DNA of 64,000 nt from Symbiodinium sp. CCMP2592 (lineage: Eukaryota; Sar; Dinophyceae; Suessiales; Symbiodiniaceae). Where the stretch lies: positions 492,501 to 556,500 of the forward strand of contig CAJNDT010004057.1 in NCBI GenBank assembly GCA_905221615.1, written 5' to 3'. This document shows, one piece after another, positions 26,626 through 38,225 of this stretch (positions within the stretch are counted from its first letter, which is position 1; each line of letters starts with the position of its first letter). The notes below the pieces were generated by a model that saw nothing but the letters and a program-made list of their open reading frames with translations, made no database searches and was not told the DNA's origin. The translations under genes and the position numbers were made by a program.

Positions 26626-28270
26626 TGGAAAGGTAGCATCCCCACTTCGACATGAATGGCTTCAACACCATGCGTCTGCAGTCGACATGCTACTCCCACA
26701 GTAAGATCACAAGACTCAATGCCTTAACCCGACAAGAACTACACCTGCCAGACAGGCTGCAACGTCGAGCATTCCACAAATCCACGAAAGCTGCCGTCTT
26801 CTCGCTACACCGAAGTCTAAAACCACAAGGTGTGAACCGGAGGAGGAGGAACCTCAAGAATTAGAAACAGCAAGCAAGCTCCAGGGCCATGCCTTGCGAG
26901 CCTCTTCAGGCACGGCAGGTAAGGTCAAAACCTGCAAAGCGAGAACAAAGAAGAGGCCCTCGACCTTCTGTTACGCATCCGCATGTTAGCAGAGTCTGGC
27001 TATCGTTCTGAGATGGTTTGAGGTTCAAGCATCTTGGTTTCCAGAGCACACCGGGTCAGAAGCAGGCAGAGGCTGAGAATCCGTAGACCGAGGCCCAACT
27101 CCTACGTCAAGGCTTAGAGCACTGCTTGGCCTAGCAGAGGCAGGAAGCCTCGTGTTTGCCTCCGGGATGAGTTTAAGATTGGCAGGCTAGTGATCTGTAG
27201 GCCCCTGTCGGCACCTTCGGCAACTCAAGCGCCCATTCCCCAGCATCAAACACGTCTCGGAGTCTCGGGAGCCCAAGGGCTGACCAAGTTAACCGGACCA
27301 CAGCCAACACATCGTAATCAACGATGATCGCAAGAAGAAGACAAGAAGACTAAGATGATGTTGTTGTTGATGGTGATCAACTGCTCATGATATGATCATG
27401 ATGATGAACATGACGACGAAGAACAAGATGATGATGATGATGCGTCATACTAACAGCTGCACACTGATTGAATCTACGCACTGTGTAGCAACAACTGTAG
27501 TGACAAAGCATGACCAATGCCAAAGGCCCACGAAGTGCAGGAATTTAGGTTTGTCTGCAATCGAGCAGAGGCTGTGCCGGCCTGGCCAAACTTCTGGAGG
27601 ACTGTGCAAAAGTCTCGCATGAAAGGACGGCGGTGCAAGTCCTTCCGAGCTCATCGCTGTGCTAATCCGCTACACTGCTGTGTGTAAGGTTGTGAAGGGA
27701 CGGCTGACGGCACCACCCAAAGCTGAATTGTCATTCGACAGGAACCAGCTCCTGTCGAATGCCCTCTAGAACCCAGCAATAAAATACATGCAATCGAGGG
27801 AATTCGACAACCCGAGCAAGCTTCAAACCCGCGTAAGCTGCTCATCCCGCCAGAAAGCATTCACGAAGCGGCGACTATCCGATACTCTCGCCACCGGAAG
27901 TTCTCAGAAGTCAGTTCATGTCTCAGTCTCTTCTGAGTCCGCTCTGCTTGCTTTAAATTCTCTGACCGTATGTGTGGACCAACCTTCGAACCCGTGGAAT
28001 TCTATCGCTCCAAAGGTAGGCTTGTCCTTGACGCCCTACAATAACTTGGAGTTGGATTCTTCTGCATCGGCTGCGCCGGCTGCAGGGCGCATGGCGTGCG
28101 TCAAAGGTCCAAATCGTGGCCTCGTAGCTCTCGTCAAACGCTTCAGCTGCCAGATGTTTCCAGCGCAGAGCTCGCGCAGACAGCGAGCTGCGACACTCGA
28201 AGAGACTGCCATGTTGCTGGCACGACTGCCGTGAAGACAGTCTCAAGTCTAAGACGGAGCATCTCAGCAT
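26626..28270. other. Intergenic, including 3' flank of the ankyrin gene
   Basis: A GAT-rich patch (27350-27450) and a 12-bp hairpin (27732-27761) are the only structures seen. An open frame at 27953-28270 (-) directly follows the ankyrin stop codon and may be 3' UTR or a downstream exon; no motif is recognised in it. Confidence 0.5.
27732..27761. other. Perfect 12-bp hairpin
   Basis: CATTCGACAGGA and TCCTGTCGAATG are exact inverted arms around a 6-base loop (ACCAGC). It lies about 500 bases downstream of the minus-strand ankyrin gene's stop codon. Confidence 0.6.
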
Positions 28271-29392
28271 TTAGTGTTGCTCACAGATGACGGTGCCATC
28301 GTGGATCTCCCAGCAATGCCTGTCCCTGACGTCCCGCAAAAGCCGAGCTATTCTTAAGTGGCCCCGACTGGCTGCAGCGGCTAGAGCCGTCTCACCGCTT
28401 TTGTCCGTAAGGTCTGTGTCGGCCTTGGCGTCCAACAACAAACGCACCATTTGCAACTGGCCGCGGCGAGATGCGTAGATCAGAGCCGTGTCACCGTAGT
28501 CGTCAGCAACATTTACATCGGCCCTGGAAGCCAGCAGTAGCTGCACTACCTCAGAATCACCTACACCCTGCATTGAGGCACAAATGAGGGCCGTCGTGCC
28601 ATTCTTGGCTGCCAACTCCTTGTCCGCTTTGGCCTCCAACAGAAAACGCACTAGTTCTGCCTTATTGTGACCTTGGCTTGCCGCACAAATGAGAGGCGTG
28701 TCGCCGTGAAGGTCTGCCAAGTTCACGCTTGCCCTGGCTTCCAGAAGCTTGCCAACCAGTGTTGCCGGGCCACGGCGGCATGCGTGGATCAGTGCCGTGT
28801 CTCCACTGCTGCCGGGCAAGTCGGTGTCGGCTTTGGCATTCAGCAACAAGCACACTATCTCGATCTGCATCTGCCGCGATGCGCGTAGGAGTGCCGTACT
28901 GCCGTCGGGTGAAGGGCTGTCTACGTTGGCCCTTGCCTCCAAAAGCAGCTCCACGATTCTCGCGTGTCCGTGGTGCTGTGCCACGGCTAAGGGCAGGTTA
29001 CCAAAGACGTCGACCGAATTAGGGTCTTGGGGACGCTGCAACATCTGCTCCACCGACACGGCCATGTCATGCTTTACCAGGAATACCATTGAGTTTGCCT
29101 CCTCAAGACTGGAGGCTTCAAAGTCTCTCAGGACCAGCTGCAGGTCAACAGGCCTTTGCAGTTTACTGCAGTCACTCAACGCTTCGGTACCTTGTAGGAG
29201 CACTTGCCTGAATCGTGAGAACCCATACTGCTGCTGCAGTTCTTCTTTCAAGGCTCTGACGTCGTCCACCTCTTCCAGGGCCAAAGTGGCCAGCTCTTCC
29301 CCGGCCAGGCTCCAAACGCGCAGCATCTTGTGAGGGGAACTGTCAAAGGCTCTGGAGGCAGCACGCCTACTACCTCGACCCAGAAATTCCAT
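28271..29392 (-). CDS. Ankyrin-repeat protein with ubiquitin-like N-terminus
   Basis: The frame encodes up to 373 residues; I favour the internal ATG at 29326 (351 residues) because the sequence from MLRVWSLAGEELATL onward matches the ubiquitin-like N-terminus common on dinoflagellate ankyrin proteins (VRALKEEL, then RFRQVLLQG). After a linker there are seven ankyrin repeats (about residues 125-360 of the long form), each with the G-(D/T/S)-TAL core, a helix pair ending in LLL, then A(K/R)A(D/N/S). The gene is a single exon, unlike the PP2C and RRM genes in the window. Ankyrin arrays bind partner proteins; the partner and cellular role cannot be told from sequence. Simple repeats lie upstream. 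The fold is certain; the exact start is less so. Confidence 0.85.
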   Translation of the reverse strand: MEFLGRGSRRAASRAFDSSPHKMLRVWSLAGEELATLALEEVDDVRALKEELQQQYGFSRFRQVLLQGTEALSDCSKLQRPVDLQLVLRDFEASSLEEANSMVFLVKHDMAVSVEQMLQRPQDPNSVDVFGNLPLAVAQHHGHARIVELLLEARANVDSPSPDGSTALLRASRQMQIEIVCLLLNAKADTDLPGSSGDTALIHACRRGPATLVGKLLEARASVNLADLHGDTPLICAASQGHNKAELVRFLLEAKADKELAAKNGTTALICASMQGVGDSEVVQLLLASRADVNVADDYGDTALIYASRRGQLQMVRLLLDAKADTDLTDKSGETALAAAASRGHLRIARLLRDVRDRHCWEIHDGTVICEQH

Positions 29393-29615
29393 TCAGCACG
29401 TAAGGAAATGTAGCCCCTTCTTGCCGTGCGATAGTCTGCTGCTCAAGTGCGGTTACGACCAAGTCGCTAGTGCCAGCAATTATTGCCGCTACAGGTGCGT
29501 GAATGACAAAAGGCTCCTGGCAAAGCTCCAGAAGCTCTCCCTGAAGCGCTCTTGCCTCACCACAGGGCACCAAGACATTCACATCTTTCCCATGAGCCCG
29601 TACATACCCTCGCAC

Positions 29616-30460
29616 TTGCCCACCCTGCCACCAAATGGTCGCCTAGTAAAGTAAACAGCAGCGAACCACCACAAACAACCTCTGCCCGAAACCCGATCAT
29701 AGATGCGGGGCCTTGACTGACTGCCTCTGCTACAGCAAAGCCCCCCCGGCTCCAAGGCAGAAGAAGTTACAACGTGAGGGTGCTGGTCAGCCTTTCTGAG
29801 GCACATGGCGGAGGGATATGGAGAACAGCAGATAGAGGCATAGATGGTTAAGATAAACAAAGACTGCTACCCAGAGGGAGTAGACATAGGTAGGGTATGG
29901 TGGAAGTAGAGTTGGTTATGGCGGGGATGGCAGAGACAGCGACAGAGATGGAGAGAGAGCGAGACGGAAGTCTGAAGACAGAGGTAGAGAAGGTAAGAAG
30001 TAGTGGTACTTAATTATGGTGTACGCATTCACGCACGTAGCAACCCAGCCACCAGCCAACCAATCTACCTACCTACGAATACCTGCGGACGGACGGACAC
30101 ACTGGCAGACAGGCACACATGTGCACACACTTGTACCCACACGTGAACGTATGTATATACCTATGCAGACACACCTGTACTGTCTGTGCTTGGAATGCAT
30201 AAGTATACGGGACGGTCTGTAAACAATCATGTGTCGGTACACAAAAGCCCTGTGTACATGCATGGGAATCTTCTGGGTCTCTGTGTATGCATGTGTAACG
30301 GATCAAAGTATAATGTATGCATGTATGTACGTATGTATGTACGTATGTATGTATGTGTATGCAAGCCTCTCGGCTCTCGCAAGGTGGAAGGCCAGCTAAG
30401 ACTGGCTAAGCCTGAGGCCTGTAACGACAGGCTGTAGCTGACGTACTGCTAGGGCATGCC
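29616..30460. repeat. Intergenic simple-sequence region
   Basis: GA-rich (about 29940-30000), CA/TG-rich (about 30090-30300) and tetranucleotide GTAT/GTAC repeats (30311-30360) fill the space between the ankyrin gene and the LINE. No gene is recognised. Confidence 0.7.
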
Positions 30461-32100
30461 ATGCGGCAGTGGACACCCCTCCTCGAGCATGGGCGCAACA
30501 AAATACCCAAACGGCCCTTGCGTCTGGACAACCATCATTTTCTTGAGAACTTGGTTGAGACAACAGTGCTGGCACTGCTGTGCAGACAATGGATGTTCTT
30601 GCCAGAGTCTGAGCGGTTCGCTCGCCAGCGCCGAATGCTGGAGCGATGGAAAGGACTGGGGGCCCTGTGCGTGTGTTACGAGGGATGGATATTACTCGAA
30701 CCTGAAGGCCGCATTCAGCTTTTTCGCAAGCTTTGGGCTACCTATCCTCGGTTTGGTCAAGACATGCTTGTGGTGGTCTGTGACTCTCAGTTCCCTGAAC
30801 TTAACCAGATGGACTAGCCGTGCCTTGAGAGGGGCCTTGCGGCTCCACAGACAGCAGGGCTCCAGGAGCCTAACTGGCGATGGCCAAGGAGCAGGCATAC
30901 GATTCCTGTATGCACCGAGCTTGTGCGTCCTGCTTGTGTGCAGCGGGCTGATGTGGTTTGTGGGAGTGCACTGCATCATGCTAGAGTACCGTGTGATCCC
31001 TGGCCTGTCCCGCCCGGGGTCAACGCTGACCCGGCTGGATGGACTACGTCCCTCCGAGTGCCCAGGGCATGTTTGTCGAGTCTCTTGCAGTTGTCGGAGT
31101 GATCGGTGGACTGCCAGTGCTTGCCTTGCAAGTGACGAGATGCCTCTGCTGGCTCAAGGGAGTGATCACTGCGGGGAGCCGGCTGGAAGCCGGCCTAAAG
31201 CTGGCTGGCACAGAGGGCACTGAGCTCATGGCTGCCAGGCGAGCGGAGGAGCTGTCCTCGGATGACATCTCGGAGGGCTCGGAGTTCACCAGTGGGCCAC
31301 CGATGCCGAGACCGGGCGGCCCTCGTGGACCGCCGCCACCAAGGCCAGTTCAGGATGTGCAGCCGATGTCGCACCACCTGTCGAACTCGGTCTTCACGGC
31401 ACTCCAGCAGCAGGGTATCACCCTGCGTAGCGCCTTGACGGTGCTGCCATGGGGCTTGGAAGGCTACACCGATGTGACCATCGAGGTGCGGCCGCTCACG
31501 CCAGGATCTGATACATTTTGATCAGATTGACACTGGCCCTCCCCAGGATGATGATGATGGTGACAACGAGGAGACCTTCCTGCGCGGGCTCATCCCCAGT
31601 GCTCCGGCGACCGAGAGCGGAGGCCCGACAACACCGATGACAACCAGCATGGCTTCCGGGAGCGCAGCAGCACCCTTGATGACCACGACGCTGGCCACCA
31701 CGACCACGGCAAGTGCCAAACCTAAGCCGATGACGAAGGCCAAGCCGCGATCCAACCGCAAGCTGGAGCCTCTTTTGACCTTGCTGCCCTCACTCTGTGT
31801 GCCATACCACATGCAAAACCTTGGCCACACGTCCCCTCCCTCAGGCGCAGCAGAGTGGACAGTGAGTAGCAGGGCTCTGCGAGATGTGAGTGTGTGCACG
31901 GCGGCAGGTGGTGCACCTATGCTGGCAAAGTGCTCATGTGTGCCACAGCTATGCCGGTGCGACCACTGACTCCAATTTGGGCGACACGCAGTGGGGAAAA
32001 AGACCACGCTACAATTGTGGGCTGGCTGGGCACTGTACCTCCTGCATGCCTCGATCCAACACGTGGTCTAGCCCGATAACTCGATAACAGCCAGGTACCT
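30461..32100 (+). pseudogene. LINE leader / ORF1-like region, frame-broken
   Basis: Three protein-like segments follow in different frames. The first (30461-30817) is charged and aromatic with no known domain. The second (31039-31521) has a hydrophobic segment, then a Pro/Gly-rich stretch (PRPGGPRGPPPPRP). It appears to continue in another frame at about 31523-31830 as Asp/Glu-rich then Thr/Ala/Lys-rich sequence. I found no RRM or CCHC knuckle, so the ORF1 label rests only on position ahead of the endonuclease. Confidence 0.4.
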
Positions 32101-32439
32101 TATGACGACCTTCTTGTGTACCTGGCAGGGAGCCTCAACGGGGTTAAGACTGTTTCTGTCTTTGCTGGGTGTGATCCTCACAGAGATCCTCCTGGTTATC
32201 CTGTTCAGGCCGAGGAGCAGGTGATGCAGGCTGGAGTGCACTTCGGTGAGCTTGGAAGTGGGCAGTGCTCTGCTCCGCAGTTGCCCAATGCAGGTCAATC
32301 AGCTACACTACGTACCCTCAGGCCGAGGACGCCTCGTATGGACGAGAGCTGCTCGGGTCCCAAGTCCCGAGATTGCAGCATTCAGAGAAGCCACGGCAGT
32401 GTCGACAGATTGTTTTTCCTTCTGCTTGTGATACTACAG

Positions 32440-33620
32440 ATGAAGATGTGTGGTGCTGCAATAGAGGTGAGGGTTGGACCGTCGCAACACCCTAGCGGTC
32501 CTGAAGCCTATCCCTTTGATATTCCGCGAAACTCGGGGGCGAAGCCGGGTGAAATCCGTTACTTTTCCCACCAGACCGAGATCCCCTCCCGACAGACTAC
32601 AATTCGTAAGAGAGCATTGCAACGAGCCATTCGCAAGCAGATTCGCAGAGCAGAAGGCAATGCCCAACGGCAAACCTGGTACAGGGGCCGACTCATGAGC
32701 CTTGAGCAATTACACCCAGGCGGGCGCGGTCCCCAAGAGGCCCCCCGCCAGACAAGGCTGGTGCCCCGACAACCGCAACGACTTCGCATAGTCACATGGA
32801 ACTGTGGAGGTCTATCTGGACCACGCTACCACGAGGTGATCACGTGGCTACGAGATGAACATCAGGCTGGCCGCACAGTGGACATCTGCTGCCTCCAAGA
32901 GACTCATTGGAAGGAGGAGATGGAGTTCACCACTGCTGCTGACGAGGCAGGCGAACTAGCCTGGCATATAGTGCACTACCCTGGCAAGGACTCCTCAGGG
33001 CTGATGTGCCTGGTTCGTGCTGGGCTTGTTCCACCCACACATATTCGTACTGTGTGCCTTGTACCAGGAAGGATCTTGCATCTACGTCTTTGCCTACAGG
33101 TGCCCTCGATGTGCTCTGTGTTTATCAGTACTCGTGGAACCCTCAGAAATCGGAGCTAGCGGGAACTAACCGAGTGGAGGCCCTCCTCAAGCAGCGACGA
33201 CAAATCTGGAGGACGATGGATAAGTGGCTCCAGGGAGTACCACAGCGAAATGGCTGTGTGGTTCTGGGTGACCTGAACACCCCTCTCCTCAATGATGACT
33301 CTGTTGCAGGACAAGGCGTTGCCTCCGATCGTGCTGGCCACCAACAGGACCAGACCGAACTCCAGGAACAGTTGCGAAACAACAGGTGCTGTGCACTCAA
33401 CACGTGGGCTCGGAAAGGACCAATGGCTCGCACCTTCATACCACCTAGCACGAAGTCTTTGCCAGGGTCTCAGATTGACTTTGTGATCACACGTGGGACC
33501 TTGCTGGACCCCGTGGCCAAACGAGCGAGGCCGGTGGCCGCGCCCTTTGTGCCCACGAGTGGTGGCCGACACAGGCCAGTTGTCGCTACACTACCTTTTC
33601 CTACCAGGCCACCAGAGCAG
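32440..33620 (+). pseudogene. LINE AP-type endonuclease domain, one frameshift
   Basis: A basic lead-in (TIRKRALQRAIRKQIRR, then WYRGR) typical of dinoflagellate LINEs precedes the endonuclease/exonuclease/phosphatase fold. Motifs are RIVTWNCGGLSG (near 32784), DICCLQETHW (near 32881), GDLN (near 33268), QIDFVIT (near 33473) and GRHRPVV (near 33565). They correspond to the metal-binding Asn and Glu, the catalytic Asp-Asn pair, the DNA-contact Asp and the catalytic His. The family nicks target DNA to prime reverse transcription. The reading frame changes once near 33.11 kb between the ETHW and GDLN blocks, so this copy is disrupted although every motif is present. Confidence 0.85.
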
Positions 33621-33639
33621 GTGACCATAAGGCACTCAA

Positions 33640-34045
33640 ACCACGTCAGGTCCGGAAAGCTATTGCGGGCCCGGAGATGGCTGCCAGTGTGGACGAGGCC
33701 GTACGACACCGACTGGAGTGCATGCAGCCCACTGATGCCATTGATGACATTCTACTAGAGGGGTGGCGTGTGGCCCGAGGTCGAAACCCCAAGGAAGGAG
33801 CCACTGGGCCAGAGCCTGGCGCCCTACATGCCACACTGACGGTGTGTGTGCGACATCTGTGGCAGCTTCGCGATGACTTCCGGAAGGCCACGCGGACTCT
33901 TGGGACCTGGACAGCCCCACGACGGCTGGCCCCACGAGCTCTACAGGCATGGGTGCTCATCTTTCGCATGAATCGCCATACTAGGGAACTCCGTAAGGAG
34001 TGCCGGCGCAGAAAGACGAACCGGATTGAGGAGGTGGTTGCTGAG
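33640..34045 (+). pseudogene. LINE linker between endonuclease and RT
   Basis: A helical, Arg-rich segment starting KALKPRQVRKAI is read in a frame different from both flanking domains. It ends in RRRKTNRIEEVVAE immediately before the RT frame begins at about 34026. This is the usual position of the endonuclease-RT linker in LINE ORF2 proteins. No catalytic motif is expected or seen. Confidence 0.6.
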
Positions 34046-36480
34046 TGACAACATACACCAAGCAGCCAAACGGTTTGCACCGAAGGCCCCCCGGAAACGA
34101 TTACAGCTACGGGATGCGACTGGTGGCATCCAGACCCACGAGGCGGAGTTCGAACAGATCAAGGCCTACTTTGTTAAGTTGTACGCGGGTCCTGTGCCTG
34201 ACCAGGTTGTCCTCTCCAAGGGGCCCCTCATCACGGTCGAGGAGGTCCTGGCTGCGCTGCAACGGTTGCAGGCTGGCAAGGCCATGCCGGACAAAAGTGC
34301 ACCGGCCGCTTTGTGGAAGCACTTCTCCCAGGAGGTGGCACCCATCCTGTCTGCCCAGTTTAACCTCTACCTGGCCCCTGGGGCCACGGGTTTGCCGCAA
34401 TCTTGGTGCATTTCCGACCTTGTCCTCATCCCCAAACCGGGGAAGACGATGAAAACACCTGGCGACCTCAGCCCCCTCTCGCTTCTTTCTTTACCAGCGA
34501 AGGCATTGGCCTCGGTTGTGGCGAGTCGATTACAAGAATATGCGGTTCGATACCTACGGGAGGTGCCACAGTTCGCCTATGTCCCAGGCAGGACCTTGGC
34601 ACAAGCTCTTGAACGAGTTTTCGCTGACTGTGCAGCTGTAAGGGTGGCCCTTCAACAAGGACACAACAACGTCCATGCCAAACGCCAGGGACACAAAGTG
34701 GCATCGATATGTGGTGGTTGTATGCTGTCCCTTGAAGTCTCAAAGGCGTATGATTGTGTATCACGACAACATTTGGAGGCTGCCTTACGGGATGCTGAAG
34801 TGCCAGGGTACCTCATTGAACTCACCCTCCTCATTCACCACACTGCTTGCATCCGCATCAGTCATTGCACCCAGGAGACGGTCATCCCAACCTTCCGGGG
34901 GTTGAGACAGGGATGTTCCCTGTCCCCCATCCTCTGGGCAATCCTGACAGGCTGGATGTTGAGACAGATGGAGGACCCGGGGGTTGCGAGTATCATGCAG
35001 GCTAATACGACGTACGCTGATGACCAGCACTATGCCTGGCAGGTTGGCTCCGGTACCGATCTCGAGGTTGCCTATGCAGCGATGAAACACATCCTTCACC
35101 TTCTCCGGAGGTTCGGACTGCAGATCAGTGCTGATAAGACTGTGATTCTGATGGACATCAGAGGGCTACATGCTCAAAAGGCTCTGCTGCGCTACGTGGT
35201 AGACATGCCGCAGGGGAAGTGTGTGAAGTTTATCATCGATGGAGAGGCCACCTATATCAAGATGGTTGCGGGTCATGTCTACCTTGGGGCCGTGATAGGA
35301 TACCAAAGGTTTGAAGCGGATACCCTGCAACACAGGATGAAGTTGGCGAAAGGGGTGTACTCCAGACTGGGCAGCATCCTCAGACATAGGTCGATCCCTC
35401 TCCGATTGCGGTTACTACTGTGGCAAGGCTGTGTGTGGCCGACGCTGCTCCATGCCCTGGATAGCAGCAGCAGCAGCAGCAGCCTCCCAGGAAAGGACCT
35501 GCATGCGATGCAAGTCCTGCTCCTGAAGCAGGCCCGCTCTATTGCCCGATCCCGCAGTACGCTCACGAAGGAGACCAATCGCTCTCTCATTGATCGCTTG
35601 CGGCTTCCGGACCCTGTACGGCGCCTACAACAAGCCCTCATACGACGTGAGCAATCAGACGATACCCTTGGCAACTCGGTGCGCCCAGGCCCATCACAGC
35701 TACAGTGGCGGACGACGGTGAGGTGCCACCTTTTTGACTCAGCATGTGTGTGGCATGCCCGACTAGATGATGGTGGCCATACTGCTAGACTCAGCCCAGT
35801 GACCATGGTTGCACACGAGCAATTCGAGTGTGAAGTTTGCGGGCAATGCTTCAGCACACAGACTGCACAGAGACGACATGTTTATCTCACACACCTTGAT
35901 CAACAGCAACAACAGCAACGAGATGAAGAGGTCAAGGGCTCCCTGACAAAATCCGCAATGGATCACTCGGTGGACGGGATGCCAACTTGCAAACATTGTA
36001 AGCACAACTTCTGTACTTGGCACGCCTTCAATTACCACATTAGCTCTCAGAGCTGCGAAGGCCTACGAAATCTACACAATCAGCAGAATGCAGCAGGCAA
36101 TGTTCCTCAGAGTGATGCCCGCGTTGCCTCTGACACGATACTTCAGCTTGCTGGGGACTGTACTTGGCAACAGCTTGCACTCCACCCGAGTGTTCAGGCT
36201 AAACATCATCACTGCCCTGAGTGCAATCACTGGTCTAGCACACCCCAGTATGTGAAGCGCCATATGCTGAGCCAACATACGGAGTGCAGGCAAGTGATAG
36301 AATCCTGTATGGATGCGATCAAGGCGAGTAAACTGAGCCTGACCAACCCCTGCCAGTATTGCAGATTGGAGTTCAAGCGCAAGGATGCACACTTGAGGTC
36401 GTGCATTGGCATTTTTCATGGTGTGTACTTGCATCGCAGGCTTGCCAGGGGTCAGAAGCTAGTGCTCGAAGGGACGGGCA
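34026..36480 (+). pseudogene. LINE reverse transcriptase with C-terminal zinc fingers
   Basis: One continuous frame covers fingers, palm and thumb. LVLIPKPGK (near 34425) and the PLSLLS block are RT motifs 1-2. Motif A reads SLEVSKAYDCVS with Glu (codon 34734-34736) where the first catalytic Asp normally stands. Motif B is GLRQGCSLSPILWAI (near 34899) and motif C is the intact YADD (35013-35024). Four zinc fingers follow: C2H2 types at about 35823-35894, 35988-36055 and 36207-36281, and a fourth at about 36346-36420 (CQYC, then His/Cys ligands). The family copies element RNA at the nicked target; the fingers probably bind nucleic acid. The D-to-E change in motif A suggests a weakened or dead polymerase. 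A CAG/AGC run (35463-35484) encodes six or seven Ser in the thumb. Confidence 0.9.
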
Positions 36481-36483
36481 ACG

Positions 36484-37410
36484 TTGGCCTCTCAGCTCTT
36501 GTGGCGAATGGAGGACATCGCGATGAAGAACCCGGACGAGCTCACCACGGCGACGGCCGAGCTGGACCTCCTACGGACCCTGGCCCCACAGGTGCTGAAC
36601 GGCAGCCCATCCACGACGGCGTCCCCGGGATCCACCTCCAGCAACGACCAGTTGGAGGAGAGGCCGCCAAAGTGGCAAAAGCCCGGACAAAAAGGCCAAC
36701 AGGGAGGACAGCCAAAGGGCAAGGGCAAAGGGCCGAAGTCAGGACAATCAGCCAGCTATTACAACACTTGTCATCCGACACGAAATTCAGCAGAACATAT
36801 GCCGGCTCAACTCGGGATTCATGGTGTTCATCCAGACCACCACGCCGGACAGCCTGGCTCACTCCACTTATCAAGTGGGGATGGCGTGGCATCAGATGAA
36901 GCAGAACACGCCGGAGAAGCTCAGCCAGCCCATGCGGGTAGTGCTGTTCCAACACTTGTTGGTGACGGTCAAGCAGAAGTTCGAGGCCATGATGGCCTCC
37001 CCGTCTTCCAGGTCAATGGCGGAGGGACTGGGATGGATCTCACCTACGGGCGATGCGGTCTACGGCCTGGGATGGAATGCGGAGACGATGAAGCACGAGA
37101 AGGACCCCGGCCTCCCGAGCTTGCGCCCGGAAGAGATCAAGGAGGCCCTGGACGAGCTCCTCAAGCTGAGTGCGAAGCCGATGGTGATCCACAGATACCA
37201 CGCGACGCGGCAGATGTCCGAGACCTACAGCTCGCCTACGCTGGCAATGATGGTGGAAGTGGGGGGAAGGATCGAAGAGGTTCAGCTTGTATGGAAGAGA
37301 CTCCATCTCCTGAGTCAGAATGCGGTTTGGACGGCAGCCGGCTGCTTCCTGCGGCACGAGCACCTCAAGTTGGGGGCCTTCGCAACCCGCCTCAAGAGCC
37401 TAACCCTATG
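36484..37410 (+). pseudogene. LINE post-RT linker and helical domain, frame-broken
   Basis: In the 36484 frame the sequence is acidic, then Lys/Gly-rich (QPKGKGKGPKSGQ). At about 36.80 kb the sensible reading moves to the frame of 36821-37410, an alpha-helical region (for example RPEEIKEALDELLKL). It connects the zinc fingers to the protease domain. No known domain is recognised. It holds its protein character across the frame changes, which points to recent decay. Confidence 0.55.
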
Positions 37411-38225
37411 GTGCTGGCGAGGCTTGGAAACGAGGGCAACTTCTGTTACATGAACGTGATACTGAAGTGCCTGTGCCATGTGGCTTTTCACTTGGGGGAT
37501 GGGAAGAGCTTCTTCAGGGCTGAGGCGGTTGAGTTCATTCAGTGGTTTGAGCGGGTTGTTACGTGTGATATCGTGCATCTCTGGCAATCTCCCACATGGG
37601 TACGCATGCTGCAAGACTGGGGTGAGCCGCTACGACAACACGATGCGGCGGAGTTCCTGCAGTTTGTTAGTGACCGTAGGTGGTTTGTGCCTGAGGACGT
37701 TGCTATAACTTGGCAAGCTCGGTACTTAGATGAAGGAGGCCAGGCACAAACTGCGGATGGTGGGGAGTCAATTCCGTTGCTGTTGCAACCTCCGACGGGG
37801 TGGCCGGAGAATGATGATGGGCTGACCAACGAGTTGTGGAGCAGTGGCAGAATCAGGATTGTAAGCATGCCATGCTGACTCCTGCCAAGGCTTTCATTTT
37901 GCAGGTAGGGCGATTTTACCTTGACTCCGAGACGGGAAGGACTACCAAGCGGAGACATCGCGTGATTCCCAGTCGGTTCATTGATGTTCCTGTGTTTCGA
38001 GACGGACTTGGAGTTAGGCCAGTGCTCTATCAGCTTACAGCAGTGGTCTTGCACAAAGGGAGCGTTCCCTTCCAGGGCCACTACCAGGCTTTGCTCTATG
38101 ATACCGATGATAGTGAAGCTGTGTACTTTGCTGACGATAGCACTCGGGCTCGCCGTATCTCGCCTGCTCGGGTCCACGACATGTGCCGTGATGCTTATTT
38201 ATTCTGCTATTGTAAGTGCCTGTAG
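37406..38225 (+). pseudogene. USP-type deubiquitinase-like domain at LINE 3' end
   Basis: LGNEGNFCYMNVILKCL matches the Cys box of ubiquitin-specific proteases (C19 family, LGNTCYMNSxLQ); the nucleophile Cys is codon 37444-37446. RQHDAAEFLQFV (near 37632) matches the Q-Q-D-A-x-E-F-L motif. After one frame change near 37.84 kb, LVLQ-like sequence and QVGRF precede LYQLTAVVLHKG and the His box GHYQALLYD (His codon 38079-38081). YFADDS (Asp codon 38133-38135) supplies the third residue. At about 265 residues it is short for a USP and lacks an evident zinc-binding finger insert. The family removes ubiquitin from proteins; substrate specificity here is unknown. It ends at a stop at 38223-38225, close to the element's 3' end. 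Confidence 0.8.
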
